From Oceanospirillum sp047518265 (GTDB lineage Bacteria > Pseudomonadota > Gammaproteobacteria > Pseudomonadales > Halomonadaceae), in the NCBI GenBank assembly GCA_047518265.1, contig JAKZRG010000001.1, positions 62,001 through 126,000 of the forward strand: a stretch of DNA of 64,000 bases, given 5' to 3'. Each line of letters begins with the position of its first letter. The stretch's first letter is position 1. This document shows positions 17,547 through 27,160 of this stretch, one piece after another. Made by a program: the position numbers and the translations under genes. Below the pieces are notes generated by a model that worked only from the letters and a program-made list of their open reading frames with translations, ran no database searches and was not told where the DNA came from.

Positions 17547-18935
17547 ATGGAAGTTAATGAGATTCTTGTTGTCGCGATGTTCTGTAGTTTCATCGTGCTG
17601 CTATTTACCGGTTTCCCGGTAGCCTATGTTTTAGGCGGTGTAGGCGTTGCGTTTGCCTTTATTGGTTATCTATCGGATATCTACTTAGACAGTTTTACTG
17701 GTCTGGACTATCTAACCCTAACCCTAGTGGTTAACCGGATCTATAAGATCATGGATAACTGGGTCATGGTGGCCCTGCCCATGTTTATCTTTATGGGCAT
17801 TATGTTAGATCGTTCTGGTGTGGCAGAACGTCTGATGAACTCTATTCAACAGCTGTTTGGTCGTGTCCGTGGTGGTCTGGCTATTACAGTAACCTTGATT
17901 GGTATTATCTTGGCCGCTTCTACCGGTATCGTGGGGGCTTCCGTGGTGCTGCTAGGCTTGATGTCACTGCCTGCCATGTTGGAACAGAAGTATTCTAAAA
18001 CCTTAGCGTTGGGCACCGTTGCCAGTGCCGGTACTTTGGGTATTTTGATTCCACCTTCGATCATGTTAGTGATCATGGCGGATCAGCTGGCGCTATCCGT
18101 AGGCGATCTGTTTATGGGTGCGGTATTTCCAGGCCTGCTGTTAGGGTCTATGTACATTATCTTTATTCTGGCTATGGGCGTCTTTAAGCCAAGCTCTGCA
18201 CCGCTTCCGGTTGATGCTAAGCCCGTTGAATGGCAGATGATTGTTGCGGTATTTAAAAGTATTTTGCCGCCAATTGCGCTGATCTTTGCCGTACTGGGTT
18301 CTATCTTTGCGGGTATTGCTACAGCAACGGAAGCCTCTGGTGTAGGTGCTTTGGGTGCCACCCTGTTGGCTTGGCACAACAAAAAGCTGAACTTCAAAGT
18401 CTTTAAAGAAGTAGCGACAGGTACTTATAACACCACGGCTTATATCTTTGCGGTATTCCTAGGTGCGACCTGTTTTGCTCTGGTACTGCGTGAGCTGGGT
18501 GGCGATGAGCTGATTGAACATTGGTTGACCGGCCTGCCATTTGGCCCTTACGGCATTATTGCTTGTGTACTGGCGATTATCTTCCTGCTGGGTTTCTTCT
18601 TGGATTGGATCGAGATTACTCTGATCGCTCTGCCTCTATTAGCCCCTGTTATCTCGGCTCTGGGTCTGGATATTAATGGTTACGGTGTGGTGGATAATCC
18701 TGAGCTGGTTTGGTTCGTAATGCTGGTGGCCATGGCCTTACAGACCTCCTTCTTAACACCTCCGGTGGGCTTCTCACTCTTCTACCTTAAAGGGGTGTGT
18801 CCTCCTGATGTGAAGTTGGTCGATATCTATAAGGGTGTTGTTCCATTTATCGGTCTGCAGTTGTTAGCGCTGTTAGCTCTAGTGGTTTGGCCAGAATTAG
18901 TACTTTGGTTACCGGCTAAAGCATACGGTGGTTAA
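17547..18935 (+). CDS. dctM: TRAP transporter large permease subunit (DctM)
   Basis: A 462-residue polytopic protein of the DctM family with about twelve hydrophobic segments. Typical motifs are VALPMFIFMGIMLDRSGVAERL, STGIVGASVVLLGLMSLPAML, GTLGILIPPSIMLVIMADQ and PLLAPVISALGLD, and the SFLTPPVGFSLFYLKGV segment near the end. It is the sodium-driven transport channel of the TRAP system. It follows dctQ by 13 bases and is followed by a hairpin before lutA. Confidence 0.92.
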   Translation: MEVNEILVVAMFCSFIVLLFTGFPVAYVLGGVGVAFAFIGYLSDIYLDSFTGLDYLTLTLVVNRIYKIMDNWVMVALPMFIFMGIMLDRSGVAERLMNSIQQLFGRVRGGLAITVTLIGIILAASTGIVGASVVLLGLMSLPAMLEQKYSKTLALGTVASAGTLGILIPPSIMLVIMADQLALSVGDLFMGAVFPGLLLGSMYIIFILAMGVFKPSSAPLPVDAKPVEWQMIVAVFKSILPPIALIFAVLGSIFAGIATATEASGVGALGATLLAWHNKKLNFKVFKEVATGTYNTTAYIFAVFLGATCFALVLRELGGDELIEHWLTGLPFGPYGIIACVLAIIFLLGFFLDWIEITLIALPLLAPVISALGLDINGYGVVDNPELVWFVMLVAMALQTSFLTPPVGFSLFYLKGVCPPDVKLVDIYKGVVPFIGLQLLALLALVVWPELVLWLPAKAYGG

Positions 18936-19000
18936 TACCTGAATAAGAAATACGATTAGAAAAACGATTTATAAAAAAATAATTATAAAGGGACACGGTG

Positions 19001-19032
19001 TTAGGGCGGCTTTTAGTACAAGCCGCGCCTAA
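19001..19032. other. Intercistronic hairpin between dctM and lutA
   Basis: A near-perfect stem TTAGGGCGGCTT / AAGCCGCGCCTAA with a 7-base loop is not followed by a T-run. It is therefore more likely an RNA-processing or stability element, or a weak attenuator, inside the TRAP-lut transcript than a true terminator. Confidence 0.45.
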
Positions 19033-19081
19033 TACTGATTTCGTGCAGGATAGTCCTGAAATAATGCGAGCGTGATTAGTG

Positions 19082-19843
19082 ATGAGCAGTATCAAACTTT
19101 ATCCCCCAAAACCGAGCAAGGTGTATTTTTACGGCACCTGTCTGGTGGACATGTTTTATCCCGACGCTGGTATGGCAGGTATTCAATTGCTTGAGCGTGA
19201 AGGCATCGAAGTGATTTATCCACAGGATCAAACCTGTTGCGGTCAGCCTGCGTATACCTCTGGTTATCATGATCAAGCCCGTGAAGTAGCAGCGGCTCAG
19301 CTGACACTGTTTCCTCAGGATTATCTAATTGTTCTCCCCTCCGGTTCTTGCGCAGGCATGATGCGCGAACATTACCCTGAGCTATTTGCCGGACACCCGG
19401 AAGAAGCATTAGCTAAAAATGTCGCCGGTCGTATTTTTGAGTTAACCGAATTTTTAATGCATATCTGCCATATCAAATTGGAAGATAAGGGCGAACCTAT
19501 GAAGGTTGCCATGCATACGTCTTGTACTGCTCGCCGTGAAATGGGTTTGGGCGATGTGGGGCCCGCGCTGTTAAATCAGCTGGATAATGTCGAGCTGGTT
19601 GAGCAGGCTAGGATCAAAGAATGCTGTGGTTTTGGCGGTGCTTTTTCTGTGCGTCATCCGGAAATCTCAGAAGCCATGGTGACGGATAAAGTAGAAGCGA
19701 TTGATGCCACTGGTGCTAAGGCCATGATCTCCAGCGATTGCGGTTGCATGATGAATATTACCGGTGCTGCAGAGCATCAGAAAAAAGAGTTTGAAGGTGA
19801 GCATATCGCCAGTTTCCTGTGGAGACGTTGCAATGAGTCATAA
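19082..19843 (+). CDS. lutA: L-lactate utilisation Fe-S protein LutA/LldE
   Basis: A 253-residue protein with two CCG (cysteine-rich) domains. The clusters appear at DQTCCGQPAYTSGY (first half) and KECCGFGGAFSVRHPEIS (second half), plus CGCMMN near the C-terminus. LutA/LldE/YkgE is one of the three subunits of the LutABC L-lactate oxidation complex that feeds electrons to the respiratory chain. The start is the ATG at 19082, next to a possible GTG three bases upstream. It overlaps lutB by 11 bases. Confidence 0.9.
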   Translation: MSSIKLYPPKPSKVYFYGTCLVDMFYPDAGMAGIQLLEREGIEVIYPQDQTCCGQPAYTSGYHDQAREVAAAQLTLFPQDYLIVLPSGSCAGMMREHYPELFAGHPEEALAKNVAGRIFELTEFLMHICHIKLEDKGEPMKVAMHTSCTARREMGLGDVGPALLNQLDNVELVEQARIKECCGFGGAFSVRHPEISEAMVTDKVEAIDATGAKAMISSDCGCMMNITGAAEHQKKEFEGEHIASFLWRRCNES

Positions 19844-21302
19844 TTCTCATAACGGTCAGGTTAAAGAGCATCATCCGCAGGATAAAGGGTTCCATCCACG
19901 GGTCCATGATGCAATTACCAATCCTCAGATTCGGGCTAATTTCCGTAAGGCGATGGATGGCTTGATGGATAAACGTCTGGCAGCCTTTCCAGACGATGAT
20001 GATCTGCAAACCATGCGTACCTTAGCGGCAGCCATACGTTTACGAGCTTTATCTAAGCTGCCTGAGTTATTGGAAAAACTGGAAGAAAACCTGACAGCTA
20101 ACGGTGTCAAAGTCCACTGGGCAGAAGATGGGGATCAGGCCTGTCAGATTATTCTGGATATCTGTCAGCAGAAAAATGCTAAAAGCGTGATCAAGGGTAA
20201 ATCCATGGTCAGCGAAGAGATGGAGCTGAACCATTATCTGGAAGAGCATGGCATCGAGGCTCTTGAATCGGATCTGGGTGAATATATTGTCCAGTTAGCA
20301 GAAGAAACGCCCTCTCATATCATCATGCCCGCGATCCATAAGAATACCGATGAGATCTCGGATCTGATGCATGACAAGACTGGGACAAAAAAATCTCGGG
20401 ATGTAGAGTATCTGACCGCAGAGGCTCGTCAGCAGCTGCGTGAGCGTTTTGAAAAAGCCGATATTGGTGTTTCTGGTGTTAACTTCGCCGTGGCGGAAAC
20501 CGGTACTCTGTGTCTGGTAGAAAATGAAGGTAACGGTCGTTTAACCACCACGGTTCCTCCTGTTCATATCGCGGTCACCGGTATTGAAAAGGTGGTGGAG
20601 AATTTAGAAGACGTTGCGCCTCTGTTATCGCTTTTGACCCGTTCCGCTACGGGGCAGCATATCACCACCTATTTCAATATGATTTCCAGTCCTCGCAAAG
20701 CCGGTGAGCTGGATGGGCCAGAAGAGGTACACCTAGTTCTGGTGGATAGTGGACGTTCCAATATCTACCAAGACGATGAACTATTAGACACTCTACGTTG
20801 CATCCGTTGCGGTGCTTGTATGAACCATTGCCCGGTTTATACCAAAATTGGTGGTCATGCCTACGGTTATACCTATCCAGGTCCTATCGGTAAGATTCTG
20901 ATGCCCCATATGGTAGGTCTGGATGATGCAAAAGATCTGCCTAGCGCGTCTTCCTTATGCGGTGCCTGTGGTGAGGTTTGTCCGGTTAAAATCCCTATTC
21001 CTAAGCTTTTGATCCGTCTACGGGAAGAGTCTGTGGCCGGTGATTCCGATCATGAGGATTCTGTAGTCAAAGGCCGGGGTAGCAAGCGTACCAAAACAGA
21101 AAGCATTATCTGGAACGGTTGGGCCAAGATGCATAAAAGCGGTGGTCTGTATCGTACCGGTACTGGGGCTGCAACCGTCTTTCGTTTTCTGATGCCCAAT
21201 AAAATAGGTGCTTGGACTAAGTGCCGTACCGCGCCCAAATTAGCGGCGAATACGTTGCATCAGCAAGTGAAAGCCCGTGGTAAAAATAAGGGGGAGAAAT
21301 AA
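19833..21302 (+). CDS. lutB: L-lactate utilisation Fe-S protein LutB/LldF
   Basis: A 489-residue protein with an N-terminal LUD domain (GVSGVNFAVAETGTLCLVENEGNGR) and C-terminal ferredoxin-type cysteine motifs (CIRCGACMNHCP near 326 and CGACGEVCP near 378). It is the LutB/LldF/YkgF subunit of L-lactate oxidation. The ATG at 19833 is preceded by GGAGA and lies inside the end of lutA (ATGAGTCATAA overlap), so translation is coupled. The C-terminal 90 residues are basic and less conserved. Confidence 0.92.
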   Translation: MSHNSHNGQVKEHHPQDKGFHPRVHDAITNPQIRANFRKAMDGLMDKRLAAFPDDDDLQTMRTLAAAIRLRALSKLPELLEKLEENLTANGVKVHWAEDGDQACQIILDICQQKNAKSVIKGKSMVSEEMELNHYLEEHGIEALESDLGEYIVQLAEETPSHIIMPAIHKNTDEISDLMHDKTGTKKSRDVEYLTAEARQQLRERFEKADIGVSGVNFAVAETGTLCLVENEGNGRLTTTVPPVHIAVTGIEKVVENLEDVAPLLSLLTRSATGQHITTYFNMISSPRKAGELDGPEEVHLVLVDSGRSNIYQDDELLDTLRCIRCGACMNHCPVYTKIGGHAYGYTYPGPIGKILMPHMVGLDDAKDLPSASSLCGACGEVCPVKIPIPKLLIRLREESVAGDSDHEDSVVKGRGSKRTKTESIIWNGWAKMHKSGGLYRTGTGAATVFRFLMPNKIGAWTKCRTAPKLAANTLHQQVKARGKNKGEK

Positions 21303-21304
21303 TC

Positions 21305-21979
21305 ATGACCAGTGCCCGTGATGCGATTTTAGGTCGTCTTCGTCATCGTCGTGATGGCGCATTAACTGCCCCTGTCAGCGATTTTTCTGTGGTGCAATCC
21401 AAGCAGTGGCCTGCTGAAGAGAAAGTTGATCTGTTTCAGCAAAAGATTGAGTCTGTTCATGCAGAAGTACACAGAGTCAGTCAAGATAACTGGCTGGATA
21501 AGTTAAAAGAGTTGGTACAAGTCAAGGGCATGAAAAATATGCTGGCGCCCCAGCTTGCACAAGTGGGTGTGGATGTTCGAGCGGCTTGGTCTGCTGATAC
21601 CTTATCTGCGGAGCTGCCTGAGTTACTGAGTTATGACCGGCCCATTGATGGTTGGAAGTCTGAGCTTTTTTCGGATGTCGACGGCGCTGTAACGGATGTG
21701 CGTTGTGCCATTGCGGAAACCGGTTCTCTAGTGCTTTGGCCCAATAATGATCAACCCCGATTGATGACGTTGGTACCGCCCATTCACTTTGCCATTCTGG
21801 ATGCGGATCAGATCAAGAATACCTTTCATGAGGTTATCGTATCTGAGGACTGGGTACAGGAAGGGCTGCCAACGAATGCCTTGTTGATCTCAGGGCCCTC
21901 TAAAACGGCAGATATTGAACAAACTCTAGCCTATGGCGTTCATGGGCCAAAAGAGCTGATTGTTCTGATCCGGCAGTAA
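21305..21979 (+). CDS. lutC: L-lactate utilisation protein LutC/LldG
   Basis: A 224-residue LUD-domain protein. The conserved part is CAIAETGSLVLWPNNDQPRLMTLVPPIHFAIL in the second half, matching LutC/LldG/YkgG. It completes the LutABC complex and starts two bases after the lutB stop, with a GGGGGAGAA ribosome site inside lutB's end. Confidence 0.9.
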   Translation: MTSARDAILGRLRHRRDGALTAPVSDFSVVQSKQWPAEEKVDLFQQKIESVHAEVHRVSQDNWLDKLKELVQVKGMKNMLAPQLAQVGVDVRAAWSADTLSAELPELLSYDRPIDGWKSELFSDVDGAVTDVRCAIAETGSLVLWPNNDQPRLMTLVPPIHFAILDADQIKNTFHEVIVSEDWVQEGLPTNALLISGPSKTADIEQTLAYGVHGPKELIVLIRQ

Positions 21980-21993
21980 TACTTTTAAAAAGT

Positions 21994-22032
21994 CGCCTTT
22001 GTGGATTAAAAGCATCAGCTCTGACAAAGGCG
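21994..22032. terminator. Hairpin after lutC, possible terminator
   Basis: A perfect 9-bp stem CGCCTTTGT/ACAAAGGCG encloses a 21-base loop and is followed by CAGTATTTTAA. The T-run is poor, so termination would be partial; dld may still be read through. Confidence 0.4.
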
Positions 22033-22191
22033 CAGTATTTTAACCATTAATTGTGATTAAAAAATAACCCGCAGGGATGCCAAAGTATCTCTGTAGGCTA
22101 GTTGCACCTTGAGTTCAGTGTTTTCTACGAAAATCACAGTAACGATTAGGAGCAATACTGTTGCAGTACAGGCGATAGGGTGAGGCAGAAG

Positions 22192-25023
22192 ATGAAGCAG
22201 CAATACCAAGAACTTTACAATGAACTGCGCCAGTTCATGCCAGATGAGCGTTTGATTCATGATGAATTACGCACACTTGCTTATGGTACGGACGCCAGCT
22301 TTTATCGCCTGATTCCTCAGCTTGTGGTGCGAGTGGATAATGAAGATGAAGTGTCTCGGGTATTAAAGCTGACTCAGGCCCGTAAGCTACCGGTTACTTT
22401 TCGTGCGGCGGGTACCAGTTTGTCCGGTCAGGCCGTTACGGATTCTGTTCTGATTCAATTGAGCAGTCATTGGCGCGGTTATCAGGTTCATGATCTAGGG
22501 GATAAGGTATCTCTTCAACCCGGTGTCATAGGTGGCAAGGCCAATAATATCCTTGCACCTTATCAACGTAAAATTGGCCCAGACCCAGCGTCTATTAACG
22601 CTGCCATGATAGGTGGTATCGCGGCGAATAATGCCAGCGGTATGTGTTGTGGTACGGCGCAAAACAGTTACAACACTGTTGAACATATGCGAGTGACCCT
22701 AGCCGACGGTACCTTATTGGATACTGCTGATCCTAAGAGCCGGAAAGCCTTTGAACAATCCCACGGTGAATTGCTGGCCAAGCTGAAACAGCTAGGGGAA
22801 GAAACCCGAGCCAATACCGAATTGGCCGAACTTATTCGACATAAATACCGCCTGAAAAATACCACAGGTTATAGCCTGAACAGCCTGGTGGATTACAGCG
22901 ATCCATTCGATATTTTGCTGCACCTGATGATAGGTTCAGAGGGTACTCTAGGTTTTATCAGTGAAGTGACCTATCGCACGGTGGTTGAACATCCGTTAAA
23001 AGCGGCTGCCATGATTTTCTTCCCAGATATGGCATCCACTTGTCGTGCTGTTGTGGCGATGAAGCCTACGCCTGTGGCTGCAGTAGAGCTGATAGACCGT
23101 GCCGGTTTAAAAGCGGTAGAAGATAATGTGGGCATGCCTGAGATTCTGAAAACCTTAGGAGATGATGCTGCGGCATTACTGGTGGATGTTCGGGCCGGTG
23201 ATCGTGATGAGTTGGATCAGAAGCTATCAGAAGTCACCGCCGCTATTACTGGTATCGAAACGGTTAGCCCCATTGAATTTACCGAAGATCCAGAGACCTA
23301 TGCTTTGTACTGGAAAATCCGTAAAGGGTTATTTCCCGCTGTTGGTGCGGTGCGCCTGACAGGCACTACGGTGATTATTGAAGATGTGGCCTTTCCGATT
23401 GAGCAATTGGCAGAGGGTGTCTTAGAGCTACAGCAGGTGTTTCGAAAATACGGCTATGATGAGGCCTTGTTATTTGGTCATGCCCTGGAAGGTAATCTGC
23501 ACTTTGTTTTCACCCAGGGCTTTGATGATGAAAAAGAGGTTGAGCGTTACAAGTTATTGATGGATGACGTGGCACAACTGGTGGCGGTGAAATACAAGGG
23601 ATCATTAAAAGCAGAGCATGGCACTGGACGTAATATGGCGCCCTTTGTTGAGTTGGAATGGGGCAAAGATGCTTACAATCTGATGTGGCAGCTAAAAGCC
23701 ATTTTTGACCCAGAAAACCTGCTCAATCCTGACGTTATTTTAACTCGTAACGAAAATTTACATTTAGAAAATTTGAAGCCATTACCACCGGCCAGTGAGC
23801 TGATCGATAAGTGTATCGAGTGTGGTTTTTGTGAGTCATCCTGCCCGTCCAGAAACCTGAGCTTGAGCCCTCGTCAGCGCATTGTTATCTGGCGGGAAAT
23901 TAATCGCTTGGAAGCCAGTGGTAGCGACGCTAGCAGGCTATCCGAGATGGTAAAAGAGTATGATTATCAAGGCATTGATACCTGCGCTGGTTGTGGCCTT
24001 TGTGAGATGAATTGTCCGGTCAATATCAACACCGGAGACCTGACTCGTAGCCTGCGTCAGGAACGTAATAAAAAGCACTCGGGGGTATCTGAATGGCTGG
24101 GTAGTCATTTTGAAGGCGTTGCCAATACCTCACGTACCATGTTAAAGATAGCCGACGGAATGCATGCTGCCGTTGGCAGTAAGGCGATGTCTGCTGTCAC
24201 CGGAACGGCACGTAAAGTGTCGGGTAATCGAGTACAGCAATGGACACCGTCCATGCCAAAAGCTGCACCTAAGATGGACACCATTATTAAGCAATACCCG
24301 CCACGTCTGCAGGGGGACAAGGTGGTGTACTTGCCAAGTTGTGCTACCCGAATTATGGGGGCCGCACGTAATCAGGGTGAAGATCGATCCACACCGGAAG
24401 TCGCCATGAGTTTGCTAAATAAAGCAGGCTTTAGTGTGCTCTTTCCCGATGGATTAGGGGCACAATGTTGTGGCATGCCATTCCAAAGTAAAGGTCAATT
24501 CGAAACTGCTGATGCAAAAGCGGAAGAATTGAACCAAGCTTTATTAAAAGCGACCGACAATGGGCTTTATCCGGTGTTTTGCGACACCAGTCCCTGCCTG
24601 ATGCGAATGCGTGACAAACTGGATAGCCGTCTGCGATTGTATGAACAAGTTGAATTTATTCATGACTTTGTTCTGCCACGTCTGACTCTCTCTTCTCAAG
24701 TAGAGCGTATTGCTCTGCATGTCACTTGCAGTACCACCAAAATGGGACTGGCTGACAAATTTGTTGCTTTGGCCAAAGCATGTGCCAAAGAAGTGGTTAT
24801 ACCACCGGATATTACCTGTTGCGGTTTTGCAGGTGATAAGGGATTCACCCATCCTGAATTAAACGCAGCGGCGTTAAACGATCTACCTAAAGCGGTATCT
24901 GGATGTAATGAGGGTTACTCCAATAGCCGTACTTGTGAGATAGGTTTAAGCGAATACAGTGGTATTCCTTATCAATCGATCATTTATCTGGTAGATCGCC
25001 TGACTGAAGCTGAGTCAGTTTAA
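22192..25023 (+). CDS. dld: FAD- and Fe-S-containing D-lactate dehydrogenase (Dld-II/YdiJ type)
   Basis: A 943-residue fusion enzyme. The first half is a VAO-type FAD domain (FRAAGTSLSGQAVTDSVLI; GPDPASINAAMIGGIAANNASGMCCG) with the FAD-oxidase C-terminal cap (EGNLHFVF, KAEHGTGRNMAP). Then come two ferredoxin motifs (CIECGFCESSCP and CAGCGLCEMNCP) and CCG domains (AQCCGMPFQSKG, TCCGFAGDKG). This layout belongs to respiratory D-2-hydroxyacid (D-lactate) dehydrogenases such as Dld-II. With LutABC, the cell can oxidise both lactate isomers. GAGG just before the ATG at 22192 decides the start over the GTG at 22180. Confidence 0.85.
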   Translation: MKQQYQELYNELRQFMPDERLIHDELRTLAYGTDASFYRLIPQLVVRVDNEDEVSRVLKLTQARKLPVTFRAAGTSLSGQAVTDSVLIQLSSHWRGYQVHDLGDKVSLQPGVIGGKANNILAPYQRKIGPDPASINAAMIGGIAANNASGMCCGTAQNSYNTVEHMRVTLADGTLLDTADPKSRKAFEQSHGELLAKLKQLGEETRANTELAELIRHKYRLKNTTGYSLNSLVDYSDPFDILLHLMIGSEGTLGFISEVTYRTVVEHPLKAAAMIFFPDMASTCRAVVAMKPTPVAAVELIDRAGLKAVEDNVGMPEILKTLGDDAAALLVDVRAGDRDELDQKLSEVTAAITGIETVSPIEFTEDPETYALYWKIRKGLFPAVGAVRLTGTTVIIEDVAFPIEQLAEGVLELQQVFRKYGYDEALLFGHALEGNLHFVFTQGFDDEKEVERYKLLMDDVAQLVAVKYKGSLKAEHGTGRNMAPFVELEWGKDAYNLMWQLKAIFDPENLLNPDVILTRNENLHLENLKPLPPASELIDKCIECGFCESSCPSRNLSLSPRQRIVIWREINRLEASGSDASRLSEMVKEYDYQGIDTCAGCGLCEMNCPVNINTGDLTRSLRQERNKKHSGVSEWLGSHFEGVANTSRTMLKIADGMHAAVGSKAMSAVTGTARKVSGNRVQQWTPSMPKAAPKMDTIIKQYPPRLQGDKVVYLPSCATRIMGAARNQGEDRSTPEVAMSLLNKAGFSVLFPDGLGAQCCGMPFQSKGQFETADAKAEELNQALLKATDNGLYPVFCDTSPCLMRMRDKLDSRLRLYEQVEFIHDFVLPRLTLSSQVERIALHVTCSTTKMGLADKFVALAKACAKEVVIPPDITCCGFAGDKGFTHPELNAAALNDLPKAVSGCNEGYSNSRTCEIGLSEYSGIPYQSIIYLVDRLTEAESV

Positions 25024-25213
25024 TCTGATCAGTGAACAGTTAGGGCTTCAGGATATTGCAAGGCTACGGACAGATCACGGCTCGGTTCATCCTATTTATT
25101 ATGTGGCTAATTTAGTGTTTATCTAATCTAGTGTGCAGCTGATAGGGCGAACCCTTTATATCCTATATAACTACAAAAAATTCGCCTCGGAAGAGGTTTG
25201 AGGAGCCCTGGCA

Positions 25214-27100
25214 ATGAGTCTTAATCTCTCATTACGTCATAAGTTAATAGCAATTGTATTTGTGGTAGTCCTTGGTTTTGGTGCCATGGGACTGTATGCG
25301 GTTCAAAGTTTAAATGGTTTGGTGTCGGCCTCTGAACATGTGACTCAGTTAGGACATGTGGCTCAGGTGGTGGGGAATCTGGAAGTGCGCTTATTGCAGT
25401 TTTCAAAACAGCGAGATAGCGCAACACCTGAAAATATCACTCAGATCGATGCTGCTCTAGCAGAGTTACAGCAAAATGCAGTAAACCAACTGGCTGAAAT
25501 TGAAGATCATGCCGGTGATAGCAAAGCCAAAGGCCTGCTGATGGATAGTCGGGAGGCTCTGGGGCCTTATCTGACGCAATTGTCTAATTGGCTTGAGGTA
25601 AGAAAAAAACTGGGGCTGAGTGCTGATACCGGTAGTCTGGGCCTTATTGAAAAAGATGCCGCAACCTTATTAAGTGAAATTGAGGTATTTGGCTCTTTTG
25701 CAGCACGTTTGCGGGAAGTGAGAGCAAAAGAAAAAGATTTTCTGATCTACCCCAATGATGAGCAGAAAGAAGTTGTACAGGCCAGTTTGAGGCAGCTACG
25801 TACGGATATTCAGGCCATGGCCTTTGACGATATCTTTTTTCCTTTTGTGGATAAGTATGAAGCCTCTTTAAACGATGTGATTAGTCTGAGACAGCAATTG
25901 GCCACTTTGGATCAGCAGTTAGCGGATTCTCGCCAGCAAGTTTCTGGATTAATGCAAAACAGTGCTCATTATCTACAAAAGACCCTGTTGGTGGCTGCCC
26001 AGAAACATGCGACACAGGAAGCCTCTTCCTCTCGTTTATCGATCCTGATTGGCAGCATGGTATTAGCGGTTGTGGTGGGTTTGATTGTGGCATCTGTGGC
26101 GATGTCCATTGCTCGCAATATGAAACAAGCCTTGCTGGCATTAAACGATGTGGCTCATGGTAATTTGACTACCAGTTGCGCCGATAATGGCAATGCTCAG
26201 GATGAATTCAATCAGTTAGCTAAAGCCACAAATACAATGACCTCAGGTTTGTGTGATGTGATTGGACATGTGAAACAGAGTAATGAGGATCTGAAGCAGA
26301 CTGCGGATGGCATGGATAAGTCGGTACAGCAGATTGTCAGTGGCAGTCAGTCCATTAGTGAGCGCAGTAACTCATTGGTTGCGGCGACAGAAGAGATTAG
26401 CGCCACAGCAGATCAGGTTGCTGAAACAACGCAGCATGTGAGTGATTCGGCTAAAGGCGCGTTTGAAACGGCCCACCAAGGTGCACAGGTGATCAGTCAG
26501 GCGATTCAAGCGTTGGCAGATGTGGCTGAGGTAGTGGAAGAAACCAGTCAATCCGTTGAACAGCTAGGCGCTCGTTCAAAAGAGATTGATATGGTGATCG
26601 ATCTTATTGTTGGTGTCGCAGAACAAACAAACCTCTTAGCGTTGAATGCGGCTATTGAGGCAGCCCGTGCCGGTGAAGCCGGACGTGGTTTTGCTGTGGT
26701 AGCGGATGAAGTGCGTACATTGGCTTCTCAAACCGTTAAAGCAACCACAGATATTACTGAGAAGGTTGAGGCGATTCAGGAGGATACCCGTAAGGTGATC
26801 GATTCCATGCAACGCAGTAAAGATCGCGTTAAGCAAGGTCGAGAGCTGGGTGATCAAGCGGTGACGGCTGTACGGGATATTGAGCAACAGACCCGTGAGG
26901 CAGCAGACCAAACTCAAGAAATTATGAATGCGGTGCGAGAAGTGGCTCAAACAACCCGTCAGATGGCTCAGGATATGGATCAGATCTCTCAGGAGATTGA
27001 CCATAATCATATGGCTACGGAACAGATTGTTTCAGGCAGTCGGGCGGTACATGACCGAGCGGCCCAGTTAGAAGAGCTCACCACTCGCTTTAAAATTTAA
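25214..27100 (+). CDS. Methyl-accepting chemotaxis protein with helical-bundle sensor
   Basis: A 628-residue transmembrane chemoreceptor. A first membrane helix lies at 10-30, a long periplasmic all-helical region to about 270, a second helix (about 272-298), a HAMP segment, and a cytoplasmic signalling domain with the hairpin tip EQTNLLALNAAIEAARAGEAGRGFAVVADEVR (about 475-507). The sensor contains REVRAKEKDFLIYP, like the helical bimodular (HBM) domains that bind organic acids in pseudomonads. Together with the lactate module just upstream, a carboxylate ligand is a reasonable inference. It lies about 190 bp after dld. Confidence 0.85.
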   Translation: MSLNLSLRHKLIAIVFVVVLGFGAMGLYAVQSLNGLVSASEHVTQLGHVAQVVGNLEVRLLQFSKQRDSATPENITQIDAALAELQQNAVNQLAEIEDHAGDSKAKGLLMDSREALGPYLTQLSNWLEVRKKLGLSADTGSLGLIEKDAATLLSEIEVFGSFAARLREVRAKEKDFLIYPNDEQKEVVQASLRQLRTDIQAMAFDDIFFPFVDKYEASLNDVISLRQQLATLDQQLADSRQQVSGLMQNSAHYLQKTLLVAAQKHATQEASSSRLSILIGSMVLAVVVGLIVASVAMSIARNMKQALLALNDVAHGNLTTSCADNGNAQDEFNQLAKATNTMTSGLCDVIGHVKQSNEDLKQTADGMDKSVQQIVSGSQSISERSNSLVAATEEISATADQVAETTQHVSDSAKGAFETAHQGAQVISQAIQALADVAEVVEETSQSVEQLGARSKEIDMVIDLIVGVAEQTNLLALNAAIEAARAGEAGRGFAVVADEVRTLASQTVKATTDITEKVEAIQEDTRKVIDSMQRSKDRVKQGRELGDQAVTAVRDIEQQTREAADQTQEIMNAVREVAQTTRQMAQDMDQISQEIDHNHMATEQIVSGSRAVHDRAAQLEELTTRFKI

Positions 27101-27160
27101 CGGTAATACTCATGCTTGCTGACGCTATCAACTGAACACAAGCAGAACAAAAGGTGAACT

